Positions 1 through 14,500 of a stretch of DNA of 64,000 nucleotides are shown piece by piece (position 1 is the first letter of the stretch; each line of letters begins with the position of its first letter). The position numbers and the translations under genes are program-made. This DNA is from Ischnura elegans (lineage: Eukaryota; Arthropoda; Insecta; Odonata; Coenagrionidae). Location of the stretch: positions 136,226,972 to 136,290,971 of the forward strand of contig NC_060248.1 of the NCBI RefSeq assembly GCF_921293095.1, given 5' to 3'. The notes under the pieces are model-generated. The model ran no database searches and was not told where the DNA came from. It saw only the letters and a program-made list of their open reading frames with translations.

Positions 1-2481
1 TAAGAAAAACATGCAAAAATAGCGCGAGAAGTTCGTATTTGTAGCCATAGGGCACTGGCCAGAACGTCCCAATCCATCACCATGCAGTTAGTTATATGAA
101 GAGTGGTAGTGGTGGGGGCTGCTGGTGCTATGGCGCGTCTAAGCTTGTGCCTTATGGAAGTCTTGGGATGCCGCCCGAGCATGCACAGAACGACGTACTT
201 AGTGAGTTGACATCGCCGTGCCACCCGGCAGCTGTATAATCTTGGTGTTGCAGTGTTGCAGAATACCTTGTTTTGGTGACCAATTGACTTATTATGTGTA
301 AATTGTTTTAATGTAAATAGGCCTAGTTATAGTTGAGTTAATTGAGTTAGTAATTGTTAGTGTTTTAGTGTTAGTGATTGTTTTGTGCATTTGTGGTCTC
401 TAGATTGCCTGAAAAACTCACTAAAATATGCAAAACATTAAAAGATTTTGACCCCTGGTGGAGTGTGCCCCCCCCCCCCCCAGCATTTGACTCACTAGCC
501 GCCACTGTGCACAGTTAATCAACAAAGTGCATCCATCCCTGAAATGCTGCAGGCGACCGGCTGAGCAACATCCCTCACTTCAAACCCCCAATCCTGACTT
601 ACCTTAGTACCACCCTTAGTACCACTTTAAAACAATGATAACATGAAGCATGGCCATTAATACACGGACAACAGACACAGGTTTTACTCAGTGGAATTTT
701 GCAGTGACGATGATAGAAGAACACATGAACTTCTGTAATTTTCTATAATTGAATTAATTAATTAAGTTTAAACTTACCCTGACCTTCATTTCAATCGAAA
801 ACTGTTGAGAATGACAGTTTCCCTTTGAAATCTAGGTTTGTAAGTCTAAGTTTGATTTAAGTGTGGACAATTACAAAAGTTTGTATGATCTTTCATAATC
901 ATGGCCATTTCATCAAATAAATTAAATCATATAAATTGAAACTTAATTTTTCCCATTTGACGACGAATCATCCATCATGGTGCTGAACAATGCAGATTAT
1001 TCAATCGGTGGGCCCTAGTTGCTGTGAAAGAACTCAAGGGACATCACTAACAAATTACTGGTTGACATATACCCATGTTGGTTTAAACTCTTTCACACAG
1101 TTAACTTCTCCCATCCCGTCAGCTGAGAGCTTTTAAAGGACAGTGGAACTAGAGGCTGGTACTTCAACGGAATGGTATTAATGGTACTGCTAACAGGCCA
1201 TGGAGAGTTTCCTTTCGTCACATTCATGAAAGAAAGAATTTGGACCATGATGATATGAGGGGCTTGAGAGAACAGGAAAGAATACATGGTTGAACTACTC
1301 CTACATTTTTCCCATAGTCAGCAGTACACACATGCAATTTCCCACTGCTGAAGGGCTGAGAGTATTCATCGAATAATTTTGGACGAGGAAAAACAAGCAA
1401 AATTCATCTTTTTCTCTCAATCTAAATGGACTCTCAAGTTCTTACTTATTGTTAACATTATCGCAAGGTACAGGATTAGCTTATGTGGCAAATTGTCTTC
1501 AATGAAAATTTCCTCTTCATTGATGTTTCATTTGGAGCTGTGAATAGTGTTGGAATGTCTTACCTTTACGTAAAAACCAAAACTCATAAATTTGCATTTT
1601 TCTATCAAAATATGATAACAAAAGACCAATAAATTCATAATAAGCTGGAAAACACCCTAAATCACAATACATAATAATTTGCCACATAACAGAAACAAAA
1701 ATCAATTCTCTGTGAATGGCCATTGATTTTTAAAGTGAAATTCCCTTGCATGTATTCACTTAGAAGTCCCACATAATTTCCAAGCAAGATCAATAAAAAA
1801 TAAAACCAAATTGCAACAGAATCACTTCATTTTAATAAATGACACAAAGAAATGAACCAAACTGATGACTAAATTCTTTAACATTCTCAAATGTAGGCAC
1901 TTGAGATGCAAGAAGTAATCAATAAACCTTTGAGGGAATTACCTACAAGTGAGTATTACTTATTTTAATAAATGAGAAAACAGTCAGCTTGCACGTCAGC
2001 AATCATGGTCAATTGGTGATACATACATTCATAATTGTAGCACTGAATCACTTTCTTAAAAAAAGGTAATTACTTGATGCATAGGTAATTCCACACGAGT
2101 TAATGTATGAATGCATGAATGAGTGCCAACGTTCATAGTGTAACCACCCAACTTATGCAAAAGCATAAAGAGAAAAAAGAATCACAACTGATTTGGTTCA
2201 TTCAGCTGCACACCACCAAAATCGTTCATGCATCCACACATTATGCAGCCCATGTGTAAATGCATTGTGAATCCAGGCCCAGTAATTTACCACCAGGCTA
2301 TAAAAATACTGGGACAGATAGTCTACTTTATGATCACAGATGAAACAACTGCTTAGTAAGGACAGCAACCACATCTATGTAAACACACAAAAGCTAGTTT
2401 CAACATCTACATTTCTACTGGGAATAACTCAGGAGAATATGCCACTCACATGTCCATCACACAGTCCAAAGAAATTACATA
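1..2481. other. Region downstream of the astacin gene
   Basis: No convincing coding sequence. A run of 14 C at 468-481 followed by a GCCGCCACTG end at 498-507 looks like one terminus of a hAT-type MITE whose other end I could not locate. ATTAAA-type signals occur on the minus strand near 1830 and 1965 but are too weak to assign as the astacin polyadenylation site. The rest is anonymous AT-rich DNA. Confidence 0.4.
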
Positions 2482-2586
2482 TCACTTGATATTCTTCTCA
2501 TATTGCTCACATTTATACATTCTGTAGATTTTCTGGACATCTTTTCTGCTCAAACCAATCCTCTGTCCAATGTCCACATTGGGAAC
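2482..2586 (-). CDS. Astacin exon 5: C-terminus and stop
   Basis: 105 bp including TGA at 2484-2482. The acceptor is tctcacag|GTTCCC at 2586. The segment [20 protein letters not shown] followed by YRMYKC matches the usual end of the astacin domain (IGQR.GLS...I..MYxC). Cys301 pairs with the cysteine of LTC in family structures. Only EQYEKNIK follows, so no accessory domain is added. Confidence 0.92.
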   Translation of the reverse strand, partial: VPNVDIGQRIGLSRKDVQKIYRMYKCEQYEKNIK

Positions 2587-5500
2587 CTGTGAGAATGAGA
2601 GAAATAGAAATAGATTAAGCAATGTGGGTCTTTGCCGCCAATCAGAGACAGCAGACACAGGCATTGGGAAATCCAATTACATAACAACCCCACGACCACC
2701 ACTCATTGCAAAACAACACCTCACCATATGCATCAATGCAAGAAGGAAGAGCTGCAGTTCCCACGAACATAAGTTGTTCAAATTTTATTCCTTTATATAC
2801 ATTTAAAAACGTTTATCATCATCGATAATCCTCAGATTGACTTGATGCAGCTAACCACTTAATTCTCCAGTCAGCTCATCTTTCAAAACCTCCTCAATCC
2901 TCCCTCCCCCTTCACGTCCTCCATCACCTGAATCTCATCTGCGCTTTATCTCTGCTCTTCTCCCCTTTCACCTACAAGGATAATTTTCACTGGGCCCTAC
3001 CGTCTCATGATGCGGATGCAGATTGAATTTTCCCGGCTTCTACCCAAGTGCATTTTCAAAACACTTCTCTCACACTCTTCCCCAAACTTCCAAATTTCTA
3101 TCCATTTGGTCTTCATCATTCTTCTATAGCAATACATTCAAAAGCTCCAAAGCCTCGTCAATACGAGTATCATAGTAGCATTCATTTCCTCTCACACCCT
3201 AAATTTCGTACTGAGTCCACCAAATAATAAAAGGGAATGAAAGAGGTCCCCTCAGGCTTGCCACCAAAGTCAGCATCAATTACATTTTGGGAGCTGACCT
3301 ATGGCACTCTCTCTGAGCTATGGTAGTCTTGAGAGTGACTGACAAGTCCAAACCCAAATGTTCAGCTGACTTTCTCACTCACAGGTGAGTCCAAGAAAGG
3401 TTCATTCATACTATGAATGCAGTCTTTTATGCAAAGCTGCGTGTCCTGGCTGAATGATTCACTCACACTGTAACGCACAGCCCAAACTACCCCAGATACA
3501 GTCACACCATTTTAAGAATACATGCACCTATTCCTTGTACATACTGCAAATAGGTGCCATAGGACTGGTTTTTTTAAAGAAACAATTTTTCAATTAGTTC
3601 TTATACCATTAATCCCAAAGGAATACTGAGGTTCATTACTCTATCCAATTTTTCTATATACTTCATTTTTTTTCTAATTATTGAATTTTTGTATCCAATT
3701 TGATCCATTTTTCCTCAACGAGAGAAATGAACTGTATTAGCCATGCGTAAACATGCATTCAAAACATACAGAAAAGTGGAACTGCGTTTAACAAAAGCTA
3801 CTTAAAACAGTAAACTACTGCATTTGTAATCACAATCCATAAATCAATTGCACACATATTCATCACTTGGAGACAGGCATCCATAAAAAGTCAAAAATTA
3901 TCAAAGTAAAAGACGTAACAGCAATAATAAGCAAAATATGTAAGGCCAATTCATGAAAACAAAAGAGTTAGGTACCTTTCCACTAGGAGAGGAATACATA
4001 ACATTAAAATGAAGCTCCAAAACAATGAGAAAACACTTTTTTATAATGATGTTCATTAAGAAACATCTGGTGCTAAGTCTAATGCAAGTTTATTCCACAT
4101 ACTGGTCGTGAGTTCAAAATCAAAAGTCAACTCAGATATTCCATGGAATAAATTCCTACGATGCATTCAGCCTCACTCTATCGAACTAATATGATCAGCA
4201 GTACCCCTACAAATGCACAGGCACGCTCAGACAAATGGATGAAATCTAATCCATAGGTGGTGAGCAATTTCATTCACTTAAAATACATATTAGATAGCAT
4301 CCAAGCTGACTATTATAAAGTCAATGAACATGTTTTCAATTCACAAAAAGTCTACAAATTATTATAATTTCACCCAAGCAAGTGATAAAAAGCCTGTTTC
4401 TTTCTCAATAAATGAGCCATCTAACTTTGACACATCCTAGGTATGCTAAGAATAGAAATATGAAAAGAGTGACATGTTTAGGGCCATCAAGACTATAAGC
4501 TCATAATCCCAGACCGCCACTCATATGAAGCTCCACACAGGCCTCCTTAATCTTGAGCAGTCTTTCACACCGCTCTTAAGTCGGGAGAACCCCCAATAAA
4601 GCATTGGCCTTCAAATTTTCCGACAGTTCATTGTTCCTCAGATGTGTTGAGGTGGACAAGGCAATAAAGCATATGCAGTGGCTCACTTCAGTGGCTCAAA
4701 TATGTACAGTTAAACCTCCCTTGATGGGCACCTCAAAATAGCAGACAATTTTTTAGGTCCTAGCAGCATAGGGTTAAAATTAAAAAAAAAACTAACTCCT
4801 ACAAATAGTAGATACTCTCAATAATGAATGCAGCCAGCAGAAAATGAACATCATTGCCCGATTAACCTCCCATATTGAACACATATATTGGATAATAATT
4901 CCCATATGTGTTTAATCATACTTGCTATGCAATACTTTTAATTGTCTATGTTTACAATGAATTATCAAAGAAGATGAGTGCCAAGTCATCCATTGAAAGG
5001 CTGGCAACTCCAAATTTCTGAGGTTGGTCTAATGTATACTAAATAAATCAGAGATGAAGCATTCCTTATGTCACGCACAGAGAAAATCATGTCTGACGTA
5101 AGCAACCTATCACAGCTTATGTAAATGATTATGGTAGTAAATTTACAAGAAGTTGCATAGAAGACATGGGGGAAAAACACAGAAAAACACAGTTAGACCT
5201 CAAAAGCCAATTATGTGATATAACATAAATATGCATTTAAACGTTTGACATACCTTAGGAATTATAGTAGGATCTTTATTGACAGAAAATGCATATGGTG
5301 AATAGTGCATCACACTCCGGTAGTCGTACGGTACTCCAAGTGCATCTGTGGTGTCGGCAGATGCCTTCTCAAAGTTGATTTCACGCCCTGAAAGAAACTT
5401 CAATTAGTCATTTTCAAGATACAGACTGGAAGGTACATGAAAGTACATCTCTTGGAAGCAAATTAAATTGTACTATGATGGTGAAACTTTCTCTCCATCA

Positions 5501-8500
5501 ATTTGTTTCCTTACCCGCATAGTTAAAGCCCTGTCGAGGTAGAAATGCTAGCATATCGATTGACATCTAGAGATGTAGTGGTGGGAGTGATTCCGAATTG
5601 CTCCCGTAAAAGTCAAAGGGGAGGAATCAGATAAAAGATAATGTCTCGTAAAAACACAGCTGGAATGGACAAGCAAACCCCTTCCTCTAGAAAACAAGAA
5701 TCAAATGCACCTTGGGAATCGATCCAAGTGGCCTTCAAGGATTCATGATAAAGGATAAAGGGTGTGTATGCAGTGGGCATTGGAGTGGTGGTGAGGCTGG
5801 GTCTATTTCATTCAGAATCAGCGGCATCCACAGCAGAAGAAAAGAAGTGGAGAATAAGGAGGTGGAAAAATGGAGCAATAGGAGGACAATGATGAGAGCT
5901 AAGAAATATCAAAGGGGAAATGAAGGCAAGGGTGAGGTGGACGGAGAGTGGGCATATTTGAAGTGATGAGTGCAAGGCAATACTCACGAGCAGAAAGGAA
6001 AGTCAGCAAGTAGTAGCTTTGGTATCAAATGGGAAACTTGGAAAGAGATTGGTAGGTATAGTTCTGGTAAGCAATGCGATTCTGTTAGCAGAAAAAGTAG
6101 CATATATTCCAATAAGCATGCAGCATAAAAGACCAGGGCAAGGAATCAGTACAATTTTGCAAGAGTTACAACCTATTTATGACTAACACCAGGGATTTGG
6201 GGTAAGTGAGGTAAGGAAAGGAAGGGTAATATGGAAAGAGTGAAGAATACATACTTGATAGGTCTGATGCAAAACTGAAGAGGCAAATTCAGAGTGCGAA
6301 GGGTGATAAACCACACACCTCGACATCCACTTCTATCTTTCCAGCAGAATCCCTTAAAATTATACTTTGCATCTTTGAAAATTTTCAGGAAACACAAAAT
6401 CATGAAGCCTCAATTTGTGTCGTCTAGGATATCTCAGGTCCTTTTGTAATATGTATGAGACTTGATGAAATCAGAATGTTCCTTCCTTCACCAAATTCAT
6501 CACATTCATACCATCATCTGAACATAAAATTACAATGGTCCACCACAAACTTGTTGATAGATAAGTAGAAGGTAATACTGGTAGAAAATTGCTACTTTTG
6601 AAGCTTCTGCGACATCCAATCATAAGGTTTCATCTGCAGTTCATCATCAAAAATTCCTAACACTTGCCCATTCCAAAAAATTCAAATTTACTACAGAATT
6701 GAATTAACATCCAATTTTCTTACTGCTAGATCAGGGAAGGAGGGCACTGCATAGTTCTAACACTGATGGTATGGATCAGCAACTGAAAAAGATATGCATG
6801 ACCCTTTCATGATTGAAGACTCTGATGCTTTGCCACTTAGAAATGATTTGCATAAAAAAGCTAAAAAATATCGGATCTCTTAATCCCAAAACTCTATCAG
6901 TTTTCCAGTAAAATATTGGGAACCAGTGGTGCAGTGAGGGGGGTTTTGGGAGATAAAAAAACCCCCCCAGACCTCAGAGAAATTTTTAAGTTTAATCCAT
7001 TTTACTTAATTGGATTGATATTACTAATATAATAATGTTAGGATTAATAAAATATCCCTCAAAAAGCTGTAAAACACACCATTTTGAACCATTTATCTTA
7101 AAATTCCGCAATTTATTAATTTCGCATCTACCGCTTATCCTGGTGGGTATTCCACACCCCCCACACACCCCGGTATTAGTTGCACCTAAACCCCCCCCCC
7201 CAAGCCTTAATTCCTAGCACTGCCCCTGTTGGCATTAGGTTAAGAGCCACATGATATGCAGTGGGTTTGGAATTATAAGCCTTACTTGCTTTAAATTCAG
7301 TTGAAAAGGTAACAAGAAATTACATCCTCAAGTATAGCTATGGGAAATACATTGATGGCATTGCCAAGCAATAAGAACTTAAAAGGGTGATTGATGACAC
7401 ATCTCATTTTCCCAGCCCAGTCATCGAACATAATTTGAAGTAATAGAATTGATTGTTTGAGGCGTAGCTTTATGAAAGCGATTCATTTTAAAAAATTAAA
7501 AAGAAGAACTTTGAGCTTTCACATGAATATCTATCCACACATTTACATGAACATGGTTTCCACATTAGACGCCATCATCACGGGATGACGTCTAACGTTG
7601 AAACCATGGTCGTGTAAATGAGTGAACAGATATTCATTTGAAAGCACTGTTTACCTTTACCGTTTACCAGAAAGAGACAGAGGGAGAGAGCATAAGTCTA
7701 CGAAACCTATTTTTCATACCTTAACCTCAATCTAAATTTGTAATAATAGCTCCTTCCATTTTGCCTTTCCCCCACAGCCCCGTAGGATTCCATCACCTTC
7801 AGTCATAGTGTGCCATTTCATATTTTTACTTTCGTTTCTAATCTTAGAGGGGTGGATGCCTAACGGAAACCCTCTCCTTCCAGTTTGAACAGATGTAGAT
7901 TAAAAGGGATATGCACAGAAGGACAAGGGCAGGTCATAGACTAGGGTAGTTGGTCTTCAAGTCAGGGCAGTTCATCATTAGTTAGTTCGGGTTAACTTTG
8001 ATAGTTGGTTATTATTCGTCATCCTGAAAAGAAACACATGGTAAGCCGTAAACTATACTGCGTAAACCATAAGAAGCCCCACTTAAGAGACATGACTCTC
8101 TCTGCTTCGAGAATATTTGCACTTCCCGTCTAAATCCACTTCTTGGGTGTACAAACTGTGTCTGTGTAATAAAACTTATTTAAAACTTTATTGAGGTATT
8201 CTTAATCTCTGGTCAGCCGACAACCTGGCAAGATCCCTAAAATGTGCGAGTGATCCGCCAATCCACATTGCATGCACACAACAATTTGGTGGCAATGGTT
8301 GCGATACTTAGAATTCCTTTAGGATTTCGTGCCAAGGCAATGAAGGGATATTTAAATGCTCATCCCAGGGGACAATGTTCCATTGATAAGACATCTCTCT
8401 TTTAAAGAAAGCAAACGACAGACACTAATTTTTTATCGAAATGGTGGAGCCTGTAACTCAAACGAGAACACCAAGTGTAACAGGATTAGAGCATTTAGTG

Positions 8501-11500
8501 CCAGAATTTTCAGGGGAGAATAGCATTACCGTTGAGAACTTTGTTGCTTCTTTTGAAGCCGCTGCTGAACTTGGACGATGGTCGGATCATACTGAATAGC
8601 TTATTTTGAGACTCAAGACTGGGAACAGTACTAGTAAATTTTTAAATTCATATGCAATAGATTTGTCATGGGAGCAATTGAAAGAAATGTTAATCGAGAG
8701 TTTTTCTTACCGAACCAATAGCAGCCAATAGTTTAAGACGGCTTATTAACTGTATCCAGGGATGGACAGAGAGTGTGTGCGATTTTTCTGATCATTTGCT
8801 TAAACTGAGGGATGGCTATCGTGTGGAAGCAGTCGATCCAAAGGAAAGGCTTGGAAGAGACAAAGCATTACATAGATGATTTAGTATTAAACCAGTTCAT
8901 TGATGGGTTAATTCCTGGGATCCAGAGGTTTGTGCATGTGCGTGAGCTTAAATGAGGTGATTTCAATAGAGAGTCATGAAGAAGAAAGTGAAGGGAGGGT
9001 CTTATTTATGACATGTAACAGTGTTAACGTTGCTAATGGCCCAGCCTCCAGTGCAAACATTCCCCATTTCCAATCCACACTGCAGGACAATCTGCAATGT
9101 TTCCGGTTCCAGCAGAGGCGCCACTTTGCACTCGACTACCGCACCCCTCCCTCTCTTGGATGCTTCCAATGTGGGCAAGACGGCCATTTTGCTCGAGATT
9201 ACCAGGTACATCTATCTATCCTCCCTGCACCTTCCTCCAAGAATCAGCCCTTCCTCTCCTCACGTTTGCGAATACAGCCACCCAAACACAAATTGGGATG
9301 GACAAAACTCTCCCTTCCCAAAACCTCCACCCCCATTATCAGCCTGGCCATCACCACCAGAGCGTCAGAAACTTTCACCACCCCGCTTCAACCCACGGAT
9401 GCAGCACAGAGGCCAAGGATCATGAGAATTGGGAGCCCCAAACAGACCTATCCTCACCACTGGACCTGGAGGCACCAAGGAGGAGATAGAGAAGAGGACC
9501 GCTGCACCCAAGGACCCAACCAGCCACTGCACCCCCTCCAGGCAGTCGAGGATTTAGGGTGAGAGCTCCAATGTCCGAGAGAGACTCTCTCTACTCATCG
9601 ACACTGGAGCGGCAGCATCATTGATTAATAAGAGAGCCCTCCCTTAAACCCCCTCAGACAAAGTCACCGCTCACGCTACTTGAGTCCTAAGCACTCATGA
9701 ATGTGAATTTCAGTTAGGAAGTGTTAATTACTCACACAGGTTTTTTATGGTAGATGATGATGTGCAAATATTGTGTGATGAGTTACCAAATAGGTAGAAG
9801 TGGGTTAAACTGTTCATTTTGATGAACCATTCACTTTGAACCTGTTCAGTAAAAAGAACAGTTCAAAATATCTGTTCATGGTGAACAGTCACGGTCATTC
9901 AGGTAGAAAATACTGTTTATCAGACGTTTTGAGTAAATGAAAGCTTAGTGCGGAATCATTTGGTTTGTGCAGCTTGTCATAGTAATTTCAAGCAAACTCT
10001 GTTCTGGGCATTTACTAGGTTACCCGTGTGCAGGACAAAATCTGCTGTCCACTAGTAGAATAAGCCAGAATTAATATTTATCAACCCAGGGTCTGATGCC
10101 ATTCGCATATTTAGCACCAGAAAAGTTTTTTAAATGCTGCTCTTATGAGCAATTTAGACTTTCATACACAGCTAAGTGTTCTTTAATAATATTTTTAGCA
10201 TAAACGTCATCTGTGAATCTCTTTCTTAGACTCCTGGTAAGATATCAATTTTTTCCTCCTCTTTACGCCTTTTGTCAGGTATCTATCCACCCTAACGGTA
10301 CAATAAACTGTCAATAATAGCATGCGTAAGATGGTGAGAAATAATCACTTTCATTGCTAAATTAGTACTTTTGGTAGAATGTGAAAAAATAGTAAAATAT
10401 GTTACACCCATGAAATTCTGTAACATACTTTAACATTAAACATGGAAAGCAAAGAAAGAGTTAACGCTTTGATGTGTATTGCTGTGCAATTAAGCTAAGT
10501 GGTCAAAATAAAATACATAAAATATCGCAACATGAAACACCTAATGTCATCAAATAAAATCGCCATAGGTAACGCATTGTTTTCATTCCTTCGAAAATGA
10601 TAGATATGTGTATCCGTAGACTTTCTCCAGAAGAGTACCAAGTGCTTCCCCTTCCATGTCTAATTACACTACAAACAAGTAATTTGAGGAAAGTTGAAGC
10701 TAAATTTTTGTTTCCCAAAATCATCAGTTCAAACCTCTTAAAGCAACACAGGGTAAAATACAGATTAACCCAGTTAAAAGTTAATTCCATTTCGAATAAT
10801 TTAATAGGAAAATAAATGGTGGATACAACATAGTTAAACAATTAATGTTTAACTTTTCCGTTTGCTGAAATAGATTTTCGCATTAATATAACTAATCATA
10901 GTAAAGTTTTAACCAAATTTTTAAATTAACTTTGAACCATAGCACAAATTACTAACAGATAGTGCAAAAAATCCACAGAGGAAAAATCATTCGCCTTGAC
11001 CGGGATTCGAACCCGGATCCCTCTATTTCCGGCCGAGTGCTTTAGCCAGTTAAGCTACCGAGGCGTCACTCTCCTCTGTGGAAATTTGTGGACTATACCA
11101 GACAAGGTGGTATGGACTGCTGAGCATATGATGCGACTAGCAGTCCAGATCGTGCGCATGGCGCCACAGCCGGAGAGCAAAGCCCAAACTTTGAACACTA
11201 GAGGTGTTCGCTCTGGACTTATTAAAGCTGGACTGCTAGTCGCATCATATGCTCAGCAGTCCATACCACCTTGTCCGGTATAGTCCACAAATTTCCACAG
11301 GGGAGAATGACGCCTCGGTAGCTTAACTGGCTAAAGCACTCGGCCGGAAATCGAGGGATCCGGGTTCGAATCCCGGTCAAGGCGAATGATTTTTCCTCTG
11401 TGGATTTTTCGCACTATTTGTGCATTGTGGGTGACTCCGTAAAAAGTTATCACCGCGGCTAGTCCCGGTACACTTTAATAATTACTAACAGATAACTGAC

Positions 11501-14500
11501 CCATAAAATTACCACGAACCTGAACCATTGCACCCTGTCCATCAAACGCAAATGTTCGAATGAACACAAAATCAAAATGAATGCGAGGCCCCAAATGAGC
11601 ATTGGACGTGCAATCAAGAACAAACGCCTGGGGATGATGATGAAGGAGTCTCATTTCATTCCGACAATGCACACCCACACACAGCTTATTAGACGCAGGA
11701 ACTGATCTCAAACTTTGGGTAGAAAGTGATCAGGCACCCTTCATAAAGCACCAAAATTGCACCCAGTGATTTCCATAAGTTGCTCGCCCTGAAGAAGCAC
11801 CAAGGAGAGATGACAAGTGTGATGAATGTAAGAGAAGGCCTCTTCTCAACGTGGATGGAAGCTGGTATAATGACGGGATTCAAAAGCTCATGCTGCGGAT
11901 GGGGAAGTCATCAAGCACCAGGGCTACCACATATAAAAATAGCTTAAGCCAAGACCTTCCCAATGACGTATTCAACAATGTAACTAAAAGTCATGTTTAA
12001 TGAAAAAAAAAATGGAGACTTCACTTTTAAGTCTACCCTCGTATCATTTCTTATGTGGTAGCAAAAAATCAAAACCTGAAAAACCTAATTGGAAGATAAT
12101 GCCACAGCTGGATACTTAATTTCTTACATAACATAATTGTAGAATTGGCACACACTAAGTGATGGCATTTCACTGAAACTTTTGGACTAAATGGCAGCCA
12201 AAACTAGCGTCATAATCCATGAGATCATACCTTTTTGGATATTATTCCACTTGATAGTGACATGGTTATCCCTCTCATATCTATTCTGCTCATGAAGGAA
12301 ACCAACAGCATGCATCAACTCATGAATGGGAGTCCCAACAGTGGTCAGGCAGCCAGGAGACTGAAGATTCACAACTTGACGTCCACCAATCCTGCCAACA
12401 GACGACCAGCACCCTGTCTGATCCATCTCTATATGAATGTAATCCTTCTGCCTCGCAAACTTCCGGGGAACAAAACGAATGCACGTCAACTTGTGGAATT
12501 GGTCCATAGCTAACTGGATTGTTTTACGGTCTTGGGCATCTGAAAGAAAAGGATTTTAAGGACTACAATTAGCTGACAACTGAAATACATACTACATAGA
12601 GTCTCTCCATTTAGGTAAGGTCCCACTTTACACAGACCAATCAGACTGAAAGAAGTCATAATAGTCATTCAGAAATCATAAAAGCCTGGTATCTGGTATC
12701 CTGGTATGGCACCCCTCATAATGAGGGCCAAAATTATTAACCAGAACTTACAAACCAAAAACATCGACAAAACTGTTGTCATAACATTATTTAACATGGC
12801 AGTGAACCCAAGTTATGAAAGTAGCTCATTCTTTGACATCTTTAAAAGATTTCCCTCAAAAGTTCATGTCTACAATACACAATATAGGTTGAAGGTCACC
12901 ATTTAAGCCAAGCTTTCCAAAATTTTATATTTCTTTCAGCAGACCTCTACTACGATGAAACTATCCAATGTTAAATAGTATGTAAGGCTAGGCAAATAAT
13001 TTAATTCATTCATAACAATACATCCCATGCATTTATTATAATATGATGCAAAAAATAAATAAAAAATGAATGGGTACATATGTAACTGTTTTCAAACATG
13101 CAATTGACTTTCAGGACAAACTACACCCCTTAGAGTAATTTGTTTATTTTCCCCTCCACCATATCTTCACTGTCAGGGTTTGAACCCTAATCCACAGAGT
13201 CCGAAGCCAACAGTCTACCCACCACACCAGCTTGATCCTGACTTTCAAATGTGGAACCAATCAACGAGGCTACCAAAACAATGCTAACAAAATAATTTTT
13301 CTAAGAACATTAGTTCAAAGAGATTCAATGACCAAAGCTTACACATACCTGAGGTGACCATTAATCTGGGACTGAAAAAGTATTACATATTTTGAATTCG
13401 TACAAATATGTATTTGTTGTACCTGTACACTAATGAATTTTTTCACTTGCTCTATGTCTATTTTATTCCATCAATGGGGCTAGTGACTCTTACTATCATT
13501 ATTACATTCCTATTCATTCAATTCAATACAACCATAATCTTCAGTGATCAACTCCTCCTTGTGCACCAAGAAAACGAACAGCTGTCGGGATAAGGATTGA
13601 ATTTTGAACTCACCAAATGCCTCGCTGATGGTGTAAGGGATTGTCGCACCTTCCCACCTGAACGACTCATGTTTCATGCCATTCCTAGCCAACGTTTGAG
13701 GGTGCAGAATGTCTCCCTCGACGTATGTCCCCAATTCCTCAGGCAAGCCAACACTGTCTGAAGTCCACTCCCTCACCTTACGTCCTATAAAAGGGAGCCA
13801 CAAATTATTATCAATTGGAAGAACTTGCACAGATCAGAGAATGGCAACAGGGTGCCCTCCAGCTGCTGGCCACTTGAAATCTCCCGAATATTTACAACTT
13901 TCTTTTCCACACACAGGTGTTTGGTGGATGACTAAATCAAGGGATTATTTTAAACTTGCATATTAGTAGGAACAGCACAACAAAAGCACTTTGAAATAGT
14001 TGGAGAGAACATCAAAGGACCACCCTCTGTTACATATTTATACATATAATGTCAAGCAGTCACAATAAGGAACAAGTTTGTACATCACAGGCAGAATTTT
14101 CTATCAATCGCATCAACGCACAAGGATCACAAAATTAAAAAAATTACAGGAATAGCCTTTTTCGCACGTAATCATCAGGGGTGGAAAGAAACAAAATTTC
14201 AGATATTGGGGATTCCAAAAACATATTTGACTCCTGATGATGGAAGGAATGCTGAATGCAACAGTGCATGAGCAATTTGACTTCTCCAAAAAGACACCTT
14301 TCTTATGCCACTAATTTACAAACTGTAATCAATCAGTGTATTTATAATGAAAGCAATGTATCTAATTTCACAATCTAATTTCTAATTTGACTCAGCTACT
14401 TGCTTAATAAGATGCATTACTTCCATTGCTATATTATATATATTGGCACCAAATAAAATTCCAGATTCAATAACATATTCCCCTGCCATTTCCACAGAAA

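Larger units (their letters stand above)
10962..11479. mobile_element. Palindromic mobile element with two divergent tRNA-like units
   Basis: The element is flanked by a perfect 15-bp duplication, AATTACTAACAGATA (10947-10961 and 11480-11494). Its 187-bp arms (10962-11148 and 11228-11414) are reverse complements differing at 5 positions by hand count, around a 79-bp spacer. Each arm holds a tRNA-like unit facing outward. Within each arm TGGACTGCT and AGCAGTCCA form a further nested hairpin. The right side carries an extra unpaired tail (11415-11479) ending GTCCCGGTACACTTTA. The copy at 49002-49099 shares both outer ends. Variable duplication length (15 and 12 bp) suggests target-primed integration, as for SINEs, rather than a fixed-cut DNA transposase. 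Confidence 0.85.
5388..12230 (-). other. Astacin intron 3, packed with mobile elements
   Basis: 6843-bp intron between the active-site and Met-turn exons. It contains a hAT-type MITE (6924-7228), a hairpin element (7515-7645), a decayed LTR retrotransposon (about 8160-9800), a cluster of GTTCA motifs (9808-9900) and the palindromic tRNA-like element (10962-11479). 5400-6920, 9900-10940 and 11500-12200 show nothing identifiable. Confidence 0.75.

Noticed and set aside
9021-9489. Overlapping proline/serine-rich open frames in several frames
   Set aside because: Shadows of the decayed gag region; only the frame with the CFQC knuckle makes sense.
10992-11384. Two working tRNA-Ser(GGA) genes
   Set aside because: The cloverleaf is good, but position 33 is C, the variable arm is too short for tRNA-Ser, and both copies lie inside a mobile palindrome; treated as tRNA-derived.
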